Shown here piece by piece: positions 47,221 to 60,571 of a stretch of DNA of 64,000 bases. The DNA comes from Labyrinthula sp. Ha (Eukaryota; Sar; Bigyra; Labyrinthulida; Labyrinthulaceae). How positions within the stretch are numbered: position 1 is the first letter of the stretch; every line of letters starts with the position of its first letter. The stretch spans positions 310,001 to 374,000 of the forward strand of contig JAALGZ010000016.1 of NCBI GenBank assembly GCA_015227615.1, in the 5' to 3' direction. Both the position numbers and the translations under genes were made by a program. The notes beneath the pieces were generated by a model that saw only the letters and a program-made list of their open reading frames with translations, ran no database searches and was not told the DNA's origin.

Positions 47221-50200
47221 CTATTGCTAGGAATTAATATAATGTTTTTAGTTGGCCATTGACCTGTTGAGTATGAGACTTGATATGAAGAGTTAATGTA
47301 AGTTATTTACTTTATATTCTTAATCGTTTTATTGAAAGCTTAAGAAAACACAACGGCTGAAAATTCTGTTCTTTACTTCAGCTATGTAAGCCTATAAGTC
47401 AATACATATAACAAGTCTTATTTCACATTTTAAACTCTATTTTTAACATTGCTCGAAGCTGTTATAAATCCTTTATTTCTTAGTTCATTATTCCTCTTAT
47501 TATTATCTTCCTGGAATCTTATAAACAATGCATTTGCTTTTTTTATAAATTTTAGCCATTTCAGAACTGTGTAGAACCATCAATCCAACATATTCTCCAG
47601 ATGTGTCTGTCTAATACAAACTTATCACCAATCCTCATTTATATAAAATGTTGGTATTATTTTGCTACACTTTGAGGTATTTTATAAGACAGAGATTTTT
47701 TTCTGAATACCAGTTTGATAGAGTTTATTTTTTATGGTTAGCACACTTAACAAATGAACCATATAGTGCAACAACTACCAAAATAAAAAATTCATGATAA
47801 AAAATGTCAATTCTCAAGCCTGGATCATTCATCAGAGCCAGGAATGGCTTAGCCCTTAACAATGCTAAATATGACTCTCGCACTCTCTACTGGGGATCCA
47901 CATTAGGGTAACATATTTGAAATTGACAAAATTATTGGTTTCAACCATATTATGTAGATATACAACAATCTCTTAGCTTTCTAAGATATAAATATAAATG
48001 ATATATGGCTATAAGCATTGGCTTATTTACAATCTAAGAAAAACAATTAAACCGCAAAGTATATGAATGAATTAACACTTAGAATAAAAATTCTGTATCA
48101 AAATATGTTACAATAAGTAGGATTATGTAGCTAGGTGTAGCAACTATAATAATAATTATTACTGAAACAATCTTAAATTGATATATCTCGTATTTTTCTT
48201 TGAGAAATCTTTACTTAAACATTAATAAGGAAAAGTTGAAGGTGAAGCAGCAAACATTGAATGAAAATACTTGTGATAAAATTCTTATTGAAGAAATTAG
48301 AAGATACATTAAAAATTGTTGATTCTTTGAAAGTTACCCTCTGGTTATTAGATAAAAAAATAAGTGATTGAGGGATTGACTTTCCTGAAATCAACTGACA
48401 ACATAAAAAGATCAGTACTAAGGTTCAAATCGAATTAATACGATACACGATTTCTATAAATACAAATACGTGTTAACCTATGGACATAGTTTACTTCTTG
48501 AAGACTCTATAATCCACTCATACATTGATCAAAACCAAAAATTGAGAATACAATATTTTGGGCCCTGAAATATGTAATCTTGCACTTATCTTAAATTATT
48601 GTGACAGATGACCACTGGCTTTCACTAAAACTGCCCGGGTGCTTGAGTTACGATTATTAGCGATACTAATAGTAATAGAGTAGTCTCTGAAAGTTTCAGG
48701 AATTCTCAAGTTAGTCAGATTCTATAAAGATTCGTCTTAAGGTTTGGAGAGGAAACAAACGATAAGGTTCCGATATAAACTGCAATTTTTACTAACTTGG
48801 TGGAAATTCCTAAAAAATTATTTATACAAATAAAAAAACGCATAAGGAGTATTAAGAAGAACAAAAATAGTAACAGTTGGATACATGACAATAAAGCTAA
48901 ATGTTTTCCCCTACATGTAATCAGCATGGTGAGCTATTTCACCATGAGTTAAGAGGTTGTGAATATTTTTCAGACACTTAAGTTTTGTATAATGGATAAA
49001 CTTGCTGCATACTATTAACTAGAATTTAGTGAATATATCAGACTTCAATTGAGACGGTCAAAACTGATACTATCTAGGGTGTTGATTCTTGCATACAGGT
49101 TTTCCATGTATAGAAAGAAAAAAATCAACATTATTTGGGCAGCTTATTTTGTTTCCTTGGAGATATTAGTAAAAATGATTATCACCTGCAAAGTAAATAA
49201 ATTGTTTAAAGATTTTTATTTTGAGATCAAAATCAAAGCTAATCTAATGCTGCAACAATGTACTTATTAGACGTGTTTGAATTTACACATTCTACTTACT
49301 CATTTAACATGTATGTGGATGATCTACGAAGTAAGGTACCTCTTGATTTCCCTTTGCAGAATAGAATTTCCAATATTAGTCACTTTATGAAGCATCAATG
49401 AAAGATCTTGCAAGAATGACATATATGAAACTGGGTTTCCTAGTACTCAATTTAGGAGCTCGGGGCTTTGATTTTACATATGATCCAATGACAAAAAATG
49501 CCAAATAATCCATTTTGCTTAATTGGTATCGTAATGTTCCAGATTAAATCAGGTGAACTACCAATAAAGGCTATTCGAAGACATGTACCCCTATCACTAA
49601 AATTTCAAATCAACTCAGATACATTGACAAAGGAGACTTCGCAGAGGTGAAGATGTCACTGTCACATATTATTGAATTAAACAAACGCTCGGTATAAAAA
49701 ATAGGGGTAAATATTAATCAGAATTTAGTCAAATCTAACTTAATCTTGTGAAGTAACTTTACCCATCAAAAAACCTCTAAATGATAATTAAAAACTTTAA
49801 AACTACCAAGAAAATACAATTTATTATATTCCTGTGTTTAAAATTTATTTTAGTACCTGTGGGATCTTAAATCATAACTCTGTGTCATATTTTATCATTG
49901 ATTAAATCAGTTTTAAATTATATAGTTTTTTGTATTAGAGCTTCAATGTTGTAAATGACTTTTCTTTTATAGAAATATAGTTTATTGTTCTAGTTAGATA
50001 AGAATTAAGAAGTGTGCATTATAATAATTTTCTTAGAATAAATTACATTTTTCTCATAACTATCCGAGCACGAAGTTCGTTTTATTATGAATTGACTTTC
50101 CTTTCACATCTGCAACAATAATATTAACTGATCACTCATCCCCCTCGCTAATCAGGAAAACTTAATTTTTCTTTGTAATTTAATATTATATTGCCTGCTA

Positions 50201-50828
50201 TAGCCTCCAAAAAATATTAAAAAAGTATATTTTCTTTTACTTTCTGTCTTATCGATTTCCCGGTTCTGAGCTACATTTTGTAGGTAATATTCATTTGGGG
50301 GAACAACAGGTTCCACAGAAAGCGTCGGGCGGTTCATTCTAAAAAATCTTCTGCAATTTTAATCCAGTTTAAGCAAGACTAAAATATGGTTCTTCCGCTG
50401 AAAATTATTACCTCGCGTATGTAGAATGTGACTTCTATCATACTATAAGAATTTCAGTTTTAGAAATATAATCTTTCCACCTAAGATTTTTTTGATATTA
50501 AACCAGTTCTTCAAGGCTTAGCAGTGCTCACCAAATTCCCGGGCGAAAAGCATCAGTTAGTTTTCTGCCACGAAATACATTTACTGTTTTCAAAAAATGA
50601 CATTCTGCTTCATAATTATCATCTTCTCGCTACTCTGGGTTTTGCTTTTCCTTTGTCAATCGTTGTCTCTCTGAATGCTCTTTTCTTTTATGATATTTTG
50701 TTTTCGTATTTCTTTTTTCTCTTTTGGGTTATTTTTATTTTTATAAAATAAGTATTCAATCATATTTAGTGCCTTAATATAGGCGAACCTGGTAAATCAT
50801 ACCTCCTGTAAACTCACACAAAAGCATG
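47221..50828. other. No gene seen
   Basis: AT-rich sequence between the copia fossil and the right inverted-repeat arm. A few stretches look weakly coding-like (for example near 48240-48330 plus and 50152-50337 minus), but none carries a recognisable motif. Confidence 0.4.
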
Positions 50829-52070
50829 TCAATGTGACATTACTCCAAAACAAAGAAATGAAATCCAAATCAGACTTGATCTGAATTCCGAAGAAAATCA
50901 TGATCCCGGTTCCGTTTGACGAAACAATGAAACTGATATTCATTTCTCCCAAGGCTAACAAAATATGAAATTGTTTTCCACACTTTCAGTGTTTTTCTTA
51001 CTCAACAACGTTGTCTACTGCCAATTTTCTATTCATCCTGATCTTGAATATGGTGAGTTTGACAGCAACACGCTTGATTTATATCTTCCTTCTTCAAACT
51101 CATTTTCTCCTCCTTTCCCAACAGTAGTTTATCTCCATGGAGGAAACTGGTCAGCTGGGGATAAATCAGAAGTAACTGTAAACAACAAGTTGAACGTTCT
51201 AACTTCACACGGATTTGCTGTTGCTTCTCTTAATTACAGATTATCGACGGAAGAAATATGGGATGCACAATTAGCTGATTATTCTGCTGCATTAGAATAT
51301 CTATCAAGTGAAATAATAGTTGAAACTTATGGATTAAATATTGAAAAGTTTTGTATTTGGGGAGAGGATGCAGGAGGACATATTGGCCTTATGGGTGTTT
51401 TATCAGAAGATGGAGTTTTAAATCACAACGCAAGTATTCAAATATTTGTTTCTTTTTATTCTCCTTCTGATTTATTTCATCTTCAAACTGATCGTGATTT
51501 TGATGGAGTAAATGGATCTGAAGTAACTTCAGAACCAGAAGAAAATTTGATTGGCCTAGAAAGAACTTTGGAAAATAAGCCTGTTTTTGATACTGCAAGT
51601 CCTATGAAAATAATAAACGAGTCTTCTTTTGGAGAAGGTTTTTCTATTCCAAGACTTTTTTTGGCACATGGACAAAATGATCCAATTGTTTCTCCAGAAC
51701 AAAGTGAAAGAGTTTTCTCGTCGAGAACTGGTCGATTTCGCACTGCAACTATTAAAAGAGTTGAAGCAGGACATGGCGGAGAAGAATTTGATGAAGTAGT
51801 GTTTGAAGCAGTAGCAGACATTCATAGAGCATTTAATTTGGATTTTCCAACTTATGAACTAGTCTCTGATATTTCATATGATAATGAGGATTACCAACTT
51901 CTTGATCTGTATTTAGCAAATACTGTTCCAGAAGGACTTGATGCAAATCCTTTGATAGTTTATATTCATGGAGGAGATTGGGAATATGGAGATAAAAGTC
52001 AAGTTTTAGATTATAATCTGGTTAAGGAAGCAACTAGTCGTGGATATTCTGTTGCTTCTTTGGATTTTGG
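50829..52070 (+). repeat. Right arm of the 1242-bp near-perfect inverted repeat
   Basis: Reverse complement of 41779-43020, covering 136 bp upstream of hydrolase copy B and its first 369 codons. The two arms have equal length and are about 7.8 kb apart. Flanking DNA on both outer and inner sides is unrelated, apart from the homologous but diverged second halves of the genes. Confidence 0.9.
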
Positions 52071-52959
52071 AAATCTTCCGGAGCAGGCTCTCCAAACTAT
52101 GTTAACTAATATTCGGAGGGCACTACAGTTTCTTGGAGACAAGGCTGATGATTATAATCTTGATGTACCGAAGACTGTTTTGTGGGGACAAGATTCCGGA
52201 GCATATCTTGCCATTCTGTTAGCTCTTTTAGTTTCTGAGAATGACTTACCGCCTATGGAGATTACAGGGATTGTTTCTTGGGGCATATATGCTGATTTAA
52301 ATAACATAGTTCAAGATTTTGAAGAGGATCTTGTCTTGCAAAAGCCTCCTTATGTTGAATTTGTTCCAAATGAGAACCCAGAAAATGGAAGCCCCATGGA
52401 AAAAATTGTGGGTTTAAGTCTTATCCCAGCAAATGAAGAAAGGTTCCGTTTTTCTAGTCCTACAGGAATCGTGGAATTTTTTCAAGATAGAGGTCCAGTT
52501 TGTGATTTTCTTCTAGTCACGGGTACTGAAGATTCAGTAGTTTCTCCTTTGCAGACTCTTAGATTATTCAATGCGTTTAAAGAGTTCAACCCTGAAGAGT
52601 ATGTGGTGACAAGACTAGTTGAAGGTGCTGCACATGGTGGAGAAAAGTTTTTTAATGAAACTTCTGTTTCGCTTGATTTTGCTGCCCAAAGTTTTGGATT
52701 AGGTAGTTTTGAACATGAAGATAATAATGAAGATATTGAAGAAATTTTAACAGTTGCTAAACAGGAAAGTGATGTAGAACCAGGTGCAGAAAACCCAGAG
52801 GAGTCAGAAAAAGATGAAATAATAGTTTTTGTCTTAGGAGCGGCTGTGGTTCTCTCCTTTTTTGTGATTATAGGTTTAGTTTTAAAAATCGTTAGAAGTA
52901 GCACATCTATTTCACAAAACTCAGTGAACAATCAGGTAGATGTGAAGGAACTTGCTTAA
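50965..52959 (+). CDS. Tandem alpha/beta-hydrolase (BD-FAE/esterase-like) type I membrane protein, copy B
   Basis: Intronless, 664 aa, same layout as copy A: signal peptide, two hydrolase domains, an acidic linker, one membrane segment (FVLGAAVVLSFFVIIGLVLKIV) and a short tail. Residues 1-369 match copy A except for one Glu/Asp change. From residue 370 (NLPEQALQ) identity falls to roughly half. In domain 2 the nucleophile motif is WGQDSGAY, with Asp410 in the serine position; the acid (TGTEDSVVSP) and His (GAAHGGEKFF) are kept. Domain 1 again has Asp135. An AATAAA at 53089 lies 130 bp after the stop. The diverged halves show that these are old paralogues, and the identical halves show recent exchange. 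The substrate is unknown; loss of activity or non-serine chemistry are both open. Confidence 0.9.
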   Translation: MKLFSTLSVFFLLNNVVYCQFSIHPDLEYGEFDSNTLDLYLPSSNSFSPPFPTVVYLHGGNWSAGDKSEVTVNNKLNVLTSHGFAVASLNYRLSTEEIWDAQLADYSAALEYLSSEIIVETYGLNIEKFCIWGEDAGGHIGLMGVLSEDGVLNHNASIQIFVSFYSPSDLFHLQTDRDFDGVNGSEVTSEPEENLIGLERTLENKPVFDTASPMKIINESSFGEGFSIPRLFLAHGQNDPIVSPEQSERVFSSRTGRFRTATIKRVEAGHGGEEFDEVVFEAVADIHRAFNLDFPTYELVSDISYDNEDYQLLDLYLANTVPEGLDANPLIVYIHGGDWEYGDKSQVLDYNLVKEATSRGYSVASLDFGNLPEQALQTMLTNIRRALQFLGDKADDYNLDVPKTVLWGQDSGAYLAILLALLVSENDLPPMEITGIVSWGIYADLNNIVQDFEEDLVLQKPPYVEFVPNENPENGSPMEKIVGLSLIPANEERFRFSSPTGIVEFFQDRGPVCDFLLVTGTEDSVVSPLQTLRLFNAFKEFNPEEYVVTRLVEGAAHGGEKFFNETSVSLDFAAQSFGLGSFEHEDNNEDIEEILTVAKQESDVEPGAENPEESEKDEIIVFVLGAAVVLSFFVIIGLVLKIVRSSTSISQNSVNNQVDVKELA

Positions 52960-53094
52960 GAGATTAACAAGTTTGGTACGAGTAGAAACCTCTATATATC
53001 CATTTGTAGGTAAAGGCTTCATAAATAGTACACATGGCTTTAGCTAGAGAAACCATTGAAGGGTACACACTGCTGTTATGTCTTACTAAATAAA

Positions 53095-56000
53095 GTCCAG
53101 AATTGGTTCGACAAATTAAGTAGATCCTTGAAATAGTGGAATGGCCAAAAAAGCTGGAGAGGATAAAGTAGAGGAATACTCTTCCATGTGCTCTTCTTAC
53201 AAGAATAGTTGAGTGTGAAACAAGAAGGTAATACTTGCAAAGTAAAACAGTGACTAAATTGCAAGGAGGAAGTTTCTTTATGAATAAATGATATTAAGCC
53301 TAATAAGAATACCTTTTATAGTGATCCTTAGGTAAAGTTTTTCTAAATAAGATATTCCGAATAAGGTTTTAAACTAAGGAAATATATTTACTGTTAACCA
53401 TATAAACTTTGAGTTAGCATTCAGGAAAGAATATGTTATAGTAGGTGAATGACAAAATCTGTCTTGTAGGCTAGACACTATATAGTCGTTCACCGTAAAT
53501 ATAGTGCAGGGCTGCCAGATCATAAGAGTAAAATAGATACTAATCTAGCGCTGATATAGTGAGTACTGTGTTCTTTTGTAAATATTTATCAGTGCAACTG
53601 TAGGGAATATATGTTTTGCGTTCTCAGTTGATGAAGCTACTCGTGTTTTTGAATCAATGTACCTTACAAAAAATCTTATAGACAGATGACTTAAATGCAG
53701 ATCAAAAGCAAGTTCTTAAGTCCTTCATTTCATTTACAAAATTAAACTTACCGATGTTGAATCAAACTGCATATTAATTTCTCGCTAGAAGAGAACGGAT
53801 CGTATTTGGAGTAACTTCAAAAATTCAAATCAATTTATTTGCTACGTAACTTTCATGAAAATTGGTTTTTAATTCAGATTAAGACTCCGTTGTAGTTTCC
53901 TACAGCATAAAGTAGTGCCCAATTTAGTAGGATATGACAAAGTAACTAGAAAGCTCAATAGTTAATGACATGGTTCTTATCAGCATAAGTCCTTATTTTG
54001 GGAAGAGAGCTTGTAAAAAGATTTATATATGAAATTGAGTCCTTTTACCAGTTGTCACCAATCTACTATTTTTTTATTCAAATTTCTTTATTTGCTGCAA
54101 GGTAGTGAAGTTACTGTCTATAACTGTGTAACCAAGTTTTTACTTTTCACAGGGAAGATCGTAATATATTACAAGAAATCAAGAGTCTGTTTTTGTTATG
54201 AGCTTTAAATACTGCCTTCACTATTAAGTATTAGTAGTACCCTTTTTTTTTAGATTTTGTTGAGCACAACTTATGTTTTTTTTTGAAATTGAGAGAAATC
54301 AATACCAAGAAGGTAAGGGCCTAGATAATATCTAACCCAGTTTTCAAGACTCATTTATATATTCTCATCCCTGAACCACACAAATCGCCTAGTTCAACAG
54401 TTGACGCGGAGTTAGCAGAGTTTGACTGACTAAAAATACCTCTGCTTAGAGATATTAATATGAAATCACGGTTTTCTTCCTTGTTTTATACCGATGTATG
54501 TGATGAAGCGGAGGGTTCTGAGTTTTTTTTGTGCTTTATAGAGCTATTTATCTCCTCAGATATAGTTGTAGCACGATTTTTAACTCAATAGATACTGTTC
54601 TATGTTCTTTGGTAATGGGATATATAATCCTTCTGTACCCTCAGAATTAATCTTCGAGAATTCAGATACTTCTAATTAAGTCTAGGACACTAACTTAAGC
54701 GTTAGGCTTACTTATTGATACTACTCCTGTGAGTCTTAGTGACCAACGAGTCAATCAAAAACATAAAATCAAAAGAGACAATGTGATGAACCGAAAATAT
54801 GTTCTATGCACATAAGCAGGTCTAACTTCATACTTGGGCTCGTTCCTAAGTTCAATTAGTCATAAGACTCCTTTTTTCTATTATTATTAATCTGCAGTTA
54901 GCCCTTTCTTTCTCTACTGTTCCTTTTATTAGATTATCTGTTGATAGTTAATTATCCCTTAGTTGCCCAAATCATTCTAGAACTCTTGATGATGTTACCT
55001 CTATAATAGATAACCCATAAATTTAATGTGATTAATTTTAATAGACATAACCTCTTAGAAAAAAAAATGCAAAATAGATTTTATACAATTTTCCTTACCA
55101 GATTTGATTCTCTTTCGCGTACGGTCACTTTTCAAAAATGTTGTTTTACTCTTCATATATTTTTTAGCATTTATATTTCTTGTCGACTTGAAAATTTATT
55201 TCTTATTGCTTTTCTATTAATTGCATAAGTTCCTACGTATAGCGAAGTTTCCCTAATGGTACATCTAGTTTTCCAAGTGCAGATTAACTGCATAGCTGAT
55301 TTTAATATTGTTTTGCATTTAAATAAAAAAATGGTTACAGATCGCAGAAAGATACTTTCACAAAGTGAACAGATTCAAGGAGATTTTGTCTTGCTAATAT
55401 CAATAAACGATGATAGACGATGGTTTTTGTTCTAGCCACACACTTCGTGATTCGTCAACTGGTAATACAGCTAAATATATGTAATTATTAATTAAACCCC
55501 GTTATTAATTTGAACAATCTAGCCCGAATAAGAATGGAAGATACCAAAGAAATAACTCTGCAAGATTCCTGCTTTAAGAGGCCATGCGGAGGAAAGACAG
55601 GAAACGCAAGAATGACTATATCTTATGCTATTGGTTGTCTATGTGGATGCTATTGCTACAATCCAGGTCTATGGATTTTGTTCCCAATTACAATATTCTT
55701 GAGATTTTCTTTTCCTCTTGTCTAATTTTAAAGTATGTATTCATTGTTATATTGTCTAAAAGATTTAAAATAAAGGCGATGAAATGTGTTTTACCAGGTA
55801 GCTAAAAATGCAATTGACCTATATTTTCAAAACCTATGCTTTTGTTCTTTTATTTAGTTGATAACTGAATTAAATTTAATTCAAATCATTAAAGGGGTAT
55901 TTTTTCCTGCTCCCTATGCTCATCCTCCAATTTTGTTTTCTCTTGCTACAATAATCATAGCTGGTTTATTAATATCTCACAACTTATCAAGCAAACAACT

Positions 56001-59000
56001 GATAATCCTATTAAAGAAATACAAGAACTATTCAGTTTTAGTTCAATTTACATTGGGTTACAATGCATATTCCATGATAGATTTCGCAAAAACAGTTTTG
56101 AAATTATCCTTTGAGTCAGTTCTTTACCTAGAAATATTAAGGTAACAGAGTAATTCTTCAGTGAAATATATTTAACTAGTTCGCAGCCAATATTGTAAAC
56201 TTATTAATTAAAGGTTTTGATTGACATTAATGCGATGAATCCAGTGATCTTAGATGATTTTGTACTTAGTTCGAGTTATATTAAAGTCTCCCTTCGATTT
56301 GAGTGAGTTTGGTATTATCATAAGTATAACTTGATATTCTGGGTATGTTTTCTACTAGATTGTCTATGTCAATATATCTGCTCAATAATATAGTCGCAAC
56401 AAAGGTTCTTTCTGAAAATATACATTTCTGATTCCATCGATCCCCTAGGTATTGTCGGATCATACGGTTGATTTTTTAAGGTCTTCATACGATAGGAAAA
56501 TGGTACTAAATATCTGTTTGATTTGCCGCAGTCCAATGTGACCCAGATGCCATTTAAGATATTTTAATATATAAAACAAAACTCAAATTTTATTTGAAGA
56601 ACATATAAGTCCACAAAATTATCAAGAATCAAAGTTTTTGGTGATATCGTTTGATTTTTTATACATTTTCTCATACTACAAATCTAGTTTTAATTTTGAA
56701 TCTTTAAGCTGTCGATGCGCTGGTAAGCTTTTTTTTAGTCATACTACTAATAAATTTTATTTTCCTTAGAAATAGTTTATCATATATAGTATTTCGAAAT
56801 ACATTGTTTGCTCCAAAGTAAAATGCTCATTGATTTCTTTTTGTTAAAAAATTGTCAAATTTAAAGAGAAATTAATCTTAAATGTGGATATGCTCTCAGT
56901 AACCTTCTATGATGAAAATATATTGGGCCACAATAAAATTTTCTTCTTACGTTAATCATAGAATTTATAAAATAAATCTCCCATATCTAGATGAAAAATT
57001 GAGAAAGATTCGTTTCCAATCCATAACTTAGCAAATAATGCTGAATAAATCTTATTTTATTGAAACTATATTTAAACTATTTCAGAGGTCTAGGAGACAG
57101 CAAAATTGTAACGTTTGAAACCTCAAAGTTATTTGCATTGATGTTTGCTGTAAACTTTGCTAATAAGTACGAAAATAATAAATATATCCCCTAAGAGAAC
57201 CATACATAAATATATGGGTATGTAATAGTCGAAGATTTATATTTCCTGCCAAGAAATCAGTGGGTTAATTTATCTATTCTTGATTTTTTACATATTTATC
57301 TATATTTTATAGTTCGGGATCTCTAACTTATTGGAGCGTAAATCGTATTTTGAGTAGACAATGGTGTCAAAGTTAATATAAAACCTACAAATAATATTAA
57401 ATTTGATATTCCTAGATTTTTTTATGAGATGACTGGAATCTTAATATCTTCAAAAACATTGTTACTCTGTAGGAATTAGTTCCTAAACTTGCAAGTTATT
57501 ATCTTTGAAAACCTGTATAAAGTTCTTCTGGGCATCCTTGTAGGAATCAAGGCCTGTTTTTGCCTCGTTCGTTGAAGATCTTCAGAGGTGTTGCCTGTAC
57601 TTTATGTCATAATACTAAACGTTATCCTTATGTTAACCTTTGCTAATCCTTTGAAGCACCTCTCAGATTAATTAAATTATTTCCTCACAAAAGCAATTGC
57701 ATCGACATGGGAATATAAATATAGTCGACTAGGAGATGTATTTCAACTTCAATTATTTATATATATATATATATAAACTACACGAGGGCGAGGGCTTATT
57801 AACGCTAATTATTCTTCACAGCTTAATCTTTTTGTTAATTAATGATATTTACTATATTGTTATAGTTTAATATTGCAATGGTTCTACTAATTATTATGAT
57901 ACTAATGAAATAAATTTGGTTCTTATAGTACCATTTTTTTCAGAATTATAGTTAGCAGTATGGTACCGAAATGATTATAGAAATACTTAAGCAAAGACTC
58001 CATGTACATCTCGTAATAGAATACAAGGTATAATTGTGTTATGTAAGATAGTCCTTTCCGATACATAAGTATCTGAATTTTCAAGCCCTTGTGTAACAGT
58101 TCACGTCATAGCACAAAACGGTTATGTTTTTATGCCTTTTAGATTGACACTGTACTTTTTTTGGATAATTTTATTTTCTAAAATATAGATTTACCAAAAC
58201 AGGAAATCAATGGGTCAAAACAGCTCAAAACTAATCACAAAATATATAAAGACCTATGAACGAAAACGATAAAAACATGAACAAACGAAGGATGTTCACA
58301 GATATAAGGGGACGTGAATAGGAATATAGAAAACACCAGAAACAGACATGATATGAAAGCCACTTATATTTAAAGACAATCACGGCATGAGAAGAAACCC
58401 TTTCGAATAAATAGTTGAAACTTAATCTGTTATGAAAAACTGAAACCAGTGAATAGAAACTAAACAGGGACGAAAAATATAAAGATAAGTTATCTTAAGC
58501 TTTTAAAATTTACTTAAAAAGAAAAGGAAGCTACAATACGAACTCTATGGCACTTTCTCCAGCAAAAGCTTTTCTCGAAAGGGATTATATGATACTATGT
58601 TTCTGGGATGTTAATGAGTTGAATGATTATATATAGGAAGTTTGAAATCGTTCAAGGTACAAGTTCAAGCAAGGTTTGTAAAGCGGCATAACCTATGTTC
58701 TTGATATGCATATTTTAAATACTGAAATTATGTTATATTTTTTGAAGTTAATGGAAAGTTGGTTTTGTTTTTGGTCTTAAATATGCTACATATACAAGGG
58801 TTTCATGAATAGCTGGTAGACATCTGGAAAAGGTTTCTTTTTTCTAACTTTCTATACTATATAGTTCTTTTGTTGTTGGTATATATATATTTAAATTGGC
58901 TCTAGATTTTATATTGCACTGTAATAAGTTTTCCTGATTTGGATGAGCTTTTGGATTTTATTGTCCACTGAAAAAAAAGGAATCATATTTGGAATGGGTT

Positions 59001-59600
59001 ATAGATTTTTTATTTTAGTAGAACTCAAGTTTCACATATGTTTTTAATGAAGGTTTGTGAGTTGTTTTTTAACACACTCGTTTCGCCAATTAAAGTTTTT
59101 TTTTCATTTCACAAGAGGCTTAGAGTTAGTTCTTATTGATTAATTTTTGATATATTGACAGTGGCTAGGGTTAACACTCTTGCTAAAAACATAACTGCAC
59201 TCCCAACTTTGAATGAGTACATATGCAAGGTTCAAAAGATGGATATACCTTTCAGTAAGAAGAATATGGACTAGAGTTTTAATTGGATTTTAATAGGGAT
59301 AGTTTGAACAAGTACTGTTAAAAGCTTATAAATTTACATTTAAATTAAGTTCAGTCCATTATATGACCTTCCTTCCTCTGGATAGCATTCCAGTTTTCTT
59401 TCCCATACAAGTTCCAACTCGTTCCTGGTTACTTTGATAAGGATGAGACAAAACTTAAATATATTCTGTCTAGGGTACTTTTCAGAGCATCACATACCTC
59501 CAATTTAGTTACCTGCGTCTGCCCCTTTCCTGTCTTTCTTTATTTCGGTGTATAATTTCATACAGACCAAAAACAATTGCAAATAATTTTCAGATAGCGT
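53095..59600. other. Long AT-rich stretch, no clear gene
   Basis: About 6.5 kb with no recognisable gene. Two short hydrophobic open frames on the plus strand (55510-55725 and 55858-56145) could be exons of a small membrane protein, but nothing identifies them and no 28-33-bp intron joins them. A (TA) run lies near 57759-57774. Confidence 0.4.
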
Positions 59601-59651
59601 AGATGGTGTAATTAAAAATCTGAACGATGCAACCACGACCTTAAAGTCCGG

Positions 59652-59834
59652 TCAACCCATGTTTGGATTTTTTATTCTTTCAAATACTTTCAAAGCCGAA
59701 CTATAGAGAGGATGTCTGAACATTCCATCTAGGAAGCAAGTTTGAGTGGAAGATGCATTTTCATTGTGCTCTGTAGCAAACACGTTGATAGTACCTTCAA
59801 GGAAGTACAAAGCCAAGTAAAAACAAGCAAGAGT
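59652..59834 (-). pseudogene. Unrecognised coding-like fragment
   Basis: About 60 open codons of protein-like composition, including Y-F-L-E-G-T-I-N-V-F, C-F-L-D-G-M-F-R-H-P and V-F-E-R-I-K-N-P-N. No start codon or splice sites were found and the frame closes on both sides. Probably a relic of a gene or element I cannot name. Confidence 0.25.
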
Positions 59835-60274
59835 ATTTTATATATAACATTTCATCCACGACGGGAGCTCGAAAATTTCATTCAATAGCCTATCGATCAA
59901 CCTTTTAAGCAACAACCTAACTGTATTTTTCTCTTTTCAAGGCTATGCAACATCTAAGCGCATTTTCCTATTCCTGGTTTATTATAGGCCTTACATCCTT
60001 GCAAACTCCTACTCCTTTCTCGATCAGCTACTATTTTTCTCGATAATAGTTCTCACTCATATCTTTTTATTTTATTGTAGCAATATTCTAGAAGTTGATG
60101 TACAGTTTTGGCAAAAAAATATCTATTTCAATGACCCCATTTAGTTTCAGAATTGAATGAAACAACTCAATCTTTTGAATAGATTATGATAAAGCGTCGT
60201 GGCTTTACCAGCAGGTATCTATCACAACCCTTTTTTTCTTTTTTAGTTTTTCATGCAGTTGTACCGGTGATTAA

Positions 60275-60571
60275 GCAGCACTTCTTGATGATGAGTTTCA
60301 TCCACTCCTCTTGAATAAAAAAAATAAAAAGAAGTTTTCCTAGATTTTCTAAAACTGCAGAAGAGTTTCAAATAAGAGATCACTTAAAGGGACCCCGTTT
60401 GATAACGAAATGATTGATTGGTCTCACATGAGTGGCTTCTTTGCAGAAGTTTTAACCAAACTTGGTTTGTACCACCCATATCCACAGAAGAATAAGTTTG
60501 TGCAAGTTCCTTACACTACGGCCGACTTCATTGCAGATTTCTATTCCCATGAAAGTGGAGAAAAAAATTAA
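60275..60571 (+). CDS. Possible 3' exons of an unrecognised protein gene
   Basis: An open stretch 60275..60333 joins in frame, across a putative 27-bp intron (60334-60360, GTTTTC..CTGCAG), to 60361..60571, which ends in TAA. The last exon is clearly protein-like, containing W-S-H-M-S-G-F-F-A-E-V-L, G-L-Y-H-P-Y-P and Y-T-T-A-D-F-I-A-D-F-Y-S. No start codon or convincing upstream exon was found. Another open, partly hydrophobic frame at about 59900-60150 on the same strand may belong to the same gene. It is either a gene with exons I could not chain, or a decayed copy. Confidence 0.3.

Noticed and set aside
49300-49360. M-Y-V-D-D-L, resembling a retroelement RT box
   Set aside because: No other RT motif or coding-like frame could be seen around it; chance cannot be excluded.
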